Assembly (NCBI GenBank): GCA_001414345.1
Contig: LLCB01000001.1
Span: forward strand, 310,001-374,000
Source of the DNA: Hymenoscyphus infarciens
Lineage: Eukaryota > Ascomycota > Leotiomycetes > Helotiales > Helotiaceae
Direction: 5' to 3'
Length of the DNA stretch: 64,000 bases
Shown: in pieces, positions 59,764 through 64,000 of the stretch
How positions within the stretch are numbered: the stretch's first letter is position 1
How the letters are laid out: each line of letters begins with the position of its first letter
Program-made: the position numbers and the translations under genes
Notes under the pieces: model-generated
What the model was told of the DNA's origin: nothing
Seen by the model: the letters and a program-made list of their open reading frames with translations, nothing else
Database searches by the model: none

Positions 59764-61491
59764 TTTTTTGAGATCGAGGGAAAGAGGCTATCGGGAAAGA
59801 AGAGGTCGATTGCTGCGTTACAGGGAGCTTGGGAGGGGGTCGAGTTGGAGGATACTAGTAAGAGGGAGGAAGGTAAGAGTCCGTGGAGGTCTTGATGAGG
59901 TGGTTTGTATATATTGGTTTTTGGGGGGGGGGGATGAAATATATTTAAAAACTTATAATCTCGAGAGAAGATGGACAGTAATTCGTGGGAGAAAGTCTGT
60001 TTCTTAATGCTGCGTTTTGTGAGTGAGGTTTCGAATGGGATGAAGGGTGTCCGACAAGATGTCTAGGAGAATGGTTATCGAGAATCATTAGTTTCGAAAT
60101 AAGGGATAATGCATACTGGAAGGTTGAAAATTTTCAACTTGTAACGTTCATGATGCCGCCTACTAAAGTTGTCTGTTTGGAAGAGCCATTTGCTGAATCA
60201 AAAAGAAACTCAACCCATGCTCTATACTCCAGGTTGCATTTTTTGCGCGACGTTCTGAATGACATTGGGGAGTAAGGAAAAATATAGAGATGAGGACGGG
60301 GATTTTTGCTGACATGTTACCAGTTGATGGTTTCTCAGGAAGTGAAAACAGCTGGTTTAAGAGACAACGATCATCAGTCTCTACCCTTATGATGATGGAG
60401 AAGCTTTTCCATTTCGGGTTTTTTCTATGTATGGAAGACTATATCCATATGCTCTCGCTGCACGTTAGTTTACTAGGTGGGTGTTGCAGTTTAATTGAGT
60501 GCTGGGATTGATTTTCGAACACTCATTTCATTGTGCAGGTGAGGCGAGATAATCACTGGGTATGTGTTCTCTTCAATGGCGGAGTACGATTTCGTATGCC
60601 ATAGTTTTGTAAGCTTTACCAATGTAGAAGGACGTTGAGAAGGAGAAGTGAGTTCATTCAAGCAACCGTAGAGAAAATAAGCACCTGTAAACTTGCTTTA
60701 ACCCCCTCAAAAAAACACTACGGTTTGAAACTCACAACTATCGCTAATACTCTTACGCGGAGTTACGTCCGTAAGTTTTCCAGTTCAAGTCAAACGAACT
60801 TCCACTAAATTTTAGTAGAATACGCAATGTTACAACCGGAGCGGTATCAATGCGATTCGTCACCAACACCCCAGATCGAGATTCTGCGCCAAGAAAAACT
60901 TAGACAAGCCAACATCAGAGTCCGCATTCGCTTAAATCCTTGTAAGCAAAGGGGAGACGCTCCTATCGAGCGAGAAACAGTAGCAACGCTACATATCTTT
61001 TTACCAAGATATTTATCGTGCGCACCTCCGGGTTCGCGTAAGTAGGAAGCGTCGGGGCTAAAGTATGCGAAAAGCGACTTCCAGGCTACATGCACCTAAA
61101 TGTGGAAACTTTCCTGCTCAATGAGGAAACCTTCCTAAGCAAAAGCACTGAACTCGTGAGATCCCATCAGAACTGCGTCCTACAGCCACGCTACTAGTAT
61201 CTGCAAATGGATGCCGTTCAATGTGGATACCTGCTGAGCAAAGGCGTAAACAAAACCACCTGGGCCAAGAAGTTCAGGATGCAGTGATCCCCGAAAATAG
61301 AAAGTCGCATTAGCAATTTCGTACTCGTTGCAGTATAGATAGGTCATACAGTATAAGTTCAGCCATCAGTCCCGTTAAATATTCAAACATCAAACCGCAC
61401 TTTCTATTCCATCTAACATTGTCTTCAGCTACAACTACTCCAAGCTATCCATCAACAAAATACGTACTACTTAAATAATAATTATTTCGCC
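59764..61491. other. intergenic, no supported gene
   Basis: The first 130 nt may be the lost C-terminal part of the preceding gene. The remainder shows no domain. A 10-nt G run occurs near 59930. Confidence 0.5.
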
Positions 61492-62707
61492 ATGTCTTCA
61501 CAAGAATCAAGCATCAAAAACCCCGAAGATCCTTCGAAATTCGTTAGAGTGATAAGAAGAATATACAGACCTTTGGGCTTCCAAAAGGGTTACAACATTC
61601 CACTCTGTAGGCTTCCCTATTCGTCTTCATATTTGAAGAAATTGAACACTAACGGCCACTCAGTCATTATCTTCGGCGGTGCAATGCTCGGGTTCTTCTT
61701 CCCACGTGTGTCCTACATGAATGTTGCTGGCGATGCAAAAAGCAGCTTAAAAACAACTCTTCTCCTGGAGAATGGTATTTCTTCCATGCTGGCTATAGAA
61801 GAATCGGGATAACGTTCCACCTCACTACATGTTTGCCTTGCGGCTTTCTCATTGTTTGGCAATTCGTGCCTGTTATCCACCACAAATTCCTTGCATTCCA
61901 CCGTATCAACGGATACCTCGTTATACTTCTTGCTTTCCTCATCAATGCGGGTGCCCTCATGATTACCCGGTGGGCTTTCGGTGGAGGACTTGAAATCCAA
62001 ACAGCAATGTATTTCCTCGCATTGATCACTACCGTGTCCATATGTATGGCATACCATAACGTGAAGCGTCTCCAAATCGATCAACACCGAGCTGTAAGCA
62101 ACATTTCCCTTTATCCCCTTTCTGAACTCCTATCCTTAATGGTTGGGAACAAGTCTTATCCTTACTCACTACTCTCGGCACCCAAGTCAAACGGAGGAAG
62201 AAGTATGCTAATTTGTTGCAGTGGATGCTGAGAGCTATGTTCTACATGGGAACCATCATTACGCTACGTATTATATTCAACATCGCCGGTCACATTATCA
62301 CCAAGAGCAACAGTTACGACCAAATCCAATCGCGCGCGGAAGTCGCCTTCTTAGCTCCACCCCTCGCCCAAAGAGACCCATAGTGTCGAAATGTAACTGG
62401 CAATCCAAAGATCTTGGTACTTGCGAAATACGAAGGCAAGGGAGGACCAGAACAAATTGGTGCTGCGATAGGGTTGTCTTTTGGGATGGCATGCTGGCTC
62501 GCCCTCGCCCTACATGCGATTGGTGTGGAGATTTACTTGAACATGACGCCGGCTGAAGGACGAACAGTCAGCTATGAGCGACAACTCGAGGCGGGTTTCA
62601 AGAATCCAGGAAGTGCTGGTTTGACTAGTGATCGCTGGGGAGACGCACCAGTTTGGAAGTCAACACCACCAGTCAAGGCAACCCCAACGGCTGAGGCCGC
62701 GAAGTAA
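61492..62707 (+). pseudogene. DUF2306-type multi-pass membrane protein gene, broken
   Basis: Exons 61492-61606, 61664-62093 and 62222-62707 reconstruct a DUF2306 family membrane protein: TM1 FIIFGGAMLGFFF, TM block GITFHLTTCLPCGFLIVWQF, GYLVILLAFLINAGALMITR, MYFLALITTVSICMAY, LQIDQHRAWMLRAMFYMG and a C-terminal AAIGLSFGMACWLALALHAIG. Two defects are visible. A frameshift lies between about 61715 and 61750: the frame that gives YMNVAG is off by one from the frame that gives SPGEWYFFHAGYRRIG. An in-frame TAG sits at 62381-62383, after LAPPLAQRDP; the frame then continues normally to TAA at 62707. The exon lengths sum to one nucleotide short, matching a 1-nt loss. Function of the family is poorly known. 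Confidence 0.75.
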
Positions 62708-63154
62708 CAGAGAACAGGGATCGAGTGCGGGTAATGATGTAAGAGTGGGATCAAGACCACCTGGCTGGTTTTAAGGCAAGTTGTTGTGGGGCTTTCAACT
62801 TGGAGATTTTGTTTACTCCTTTTGACGGCGGTGTTGTTGGATACCCAAGACTTGAGCGAGAATTGTATATGCTGCAGAACCTTGCGTATCTGGCTTAATT
62901 AGATAATAAAAGACATAAAAGAGGCCCTTTAGTTTGGTGTTGATGTCTCTAAAATCTCCGCTGAACTCGAGTACACGGAATTTGAAGAAAGCTAATATCT
63001 TCTTATGCCAGATGTCTATAAAGGTTAAGCAGAAAGATTCATAAACGCATACTGACACGTCCCAAGCTTCATTCGAAGCTGTAACACACCCCCCCCCCCC
63101 CAGCCTGATATACTCCTACAACGGGAACATCCAAAATCAAACAAAGAAGTAGCG
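62708..63154. other. intergenic with a poly-C run
   Basis: No gene. A run of C occurs at about 63089-63101. Confidence 0.5.
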
Positions 63155-63230
63155 TTTCTCCTACACGGGTTCGAACGCGTAGACCTCGGCGTTATTAGCA
63201 CCACGCTCTATCCAACTGAACCACAAAAGC
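63155..63230 (-). tRNA. tRNA-Ile(AAU)-like, possibly degenerate
   Basis: On the minus strand a D arm (GTTC/GAGC with AGTTGGATA loop) pairs and is followed by an anticodon arm TGGTG/CGCCG with loop CTAATAA, anticodon AAU (isoleucine). Then come a variable loop AGGTC and a T stem TACGCG/CGTGTA with TTCGAACC. A-box (TGGTTCAGTTGG) and B-box-like (GTTCGAACC) promoters are present. Two features are off: the T loop is 8 nt instead of 7, and the acceptor stem (GCTTTTG against GGAGAAA) pairs poorly. It may be a pseudo-tRNA. No intron seen. Confidence 0.5.
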
Positions 63231-64000
63231 TTGTTTTCGAATTTGTTGAGATCCATTTACTTCTTCTCTTTCTCAAGGGAAGAAAAATTTGTGAGTGAGG
63301 GTTTGAGGAGAAAACTGAAAAAGGTAGGGCAAACGGGTCTTTTTCAGTCAATGGAAGAGGCTATCCCCAAAAGAAGAAAAGGTACTAAAAGGCAGTCGCT
63401 ATTCTCATGATGTTTGACTAAATGCCAAAGAAACTTTGTCTAGAAGAATGAAACAAGAAGATAAAATTGTTGAGGAGAGCCGGTTGAAATATCCCCACTT
63501 GGCGAACGGATCACCAAAATATCAGGATTTGGCTACCTAGTTCCTTAATTCTATCGATAGAAAGACTAGATCCTGGTAAGTTTCTAAGTCATACTTCTAT
63601 AAAATTATCACCAAATAATAGGAGCAACATCACAACTAGGAGGTTTAGCACCGACACTAAACCAAGACAAAACAGAAATAAAGTAGGTGAAACGGAAGTT
63701 TGCTCAATCTTGAGCAGTAGCAGTAGTCTCTTATCTACTTACAAGTGGGGCCCAACAGTCAAAATTTGAAAAAAGAAACCCCGACAAACGACGGTGTTCA
63801 GACAAAATGACAGGAAGAGGGGAGAAAACATATCGCCCCCTTTCTTCCATACTGGCCTAGTACCAAGGAAGTGGAGGGAGACTTTTATCATTATTATCCA
63901 TACTCTGCTTTGGTGTATTTCTCAGGAGCAGGAGGAAAACTCAAAGCACTGCGTGCGTGAAGGGACTTCGATTAAGAAACCTCATATCAGTCATCCACCC
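63231..64000. other. window end, no gene seen
   Basis: No domain-bearing frame to the window edge. Confidence 0.5.

Noticed and set aside
59768..60007. Arg-rich plus-strand frame
   Set aside because: Composition (RGRR, ERGYRERRGR) is that of a shifted frame; the neighbouring frame reads more like protein.
1..64000. CRISPR arrays, bacterial operons, prophage
   Set aside because: No spaced direct repeats of that kind, and gene structures are spliced and fungal throughout.

Overview
This 64 kb window is nuclear DNA of a filamentous ascomycete (Pezizomycotina). Genes are split by many short introns (about 45-100 nt) with GTANGT donors and CTAAC-type branch points. The gene set (Prp40, Chd1, Rli1/ABCE1, Nar1, Trs65, Whi2-like, a Mug190-type C2/SMP protein, a CFEM GPI protein) fits a fungus. 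AT-rich, TpA-rich blocks resemble repeats mutated by repeat-induced point mutation (RIP). Leotiomycetes is my guess for the class, by inference only.

Layout. 1-3642: 3' part of an HMT1-type half ABC transporter. 4741-5286: small secreted cysteine-rich protein, followed by a gene-poor 6 kb. 11519-16039: a compact housekeeping block with a four-TM membrane protein, nar1, a SUZ-domain protein and a 102-aa protein. 16998-21103: two-TM, SMP and C2 membrane-contact-type protein. 21856-25700: degraded accessory region with a broken subtilisin-like protease and a RIP-like inverted-repeat element. 25703-30516: CorA-like transporter, GNAT acetyltransferase and CFEM GPI protein. 30517-37064: another long gene-poor stretch. 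37065-51897: second housekeeping block with chd1, rli1, prp40, trs65 and a homeodomain-like protein. 52645-62707: several small genes with in-frame stops, a second repeat element, a Whi2-like gene and a clearly broken DUF2306 membrane-protein gene. 63155-63230: a tRNA-Ile(AAU)-like sequence.

The two housekeeping blocks hold genes for Fe-S cluster assembly (nar1) and for a major Fe-S protein (rli1), plus chromatin remodelling, splicing and TRAPPII trafficking. Several are arranged head-to-head with 0.2-1 kb shared upstream regions. The intervening accessory regions hold secreted or GPI-anchored proteins, repeat remnants and decaying genes.

Most unusual observations: three genes whose ATG sits in a 6-7 nt first exon; a non-canonical GC-AG first intron in rli1; a protease fragment that keeps catalytic Asp and His motifs but no visible Ser motif, next to a repeat element and with a possible propeptide piece on the opposite strand; and a group of genes at 52-63 kb whose coding frames continue past single in-frame TAA/TAG codons. 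All gene models were spliced by eye using phase agreement and family knowledge; no search was run.
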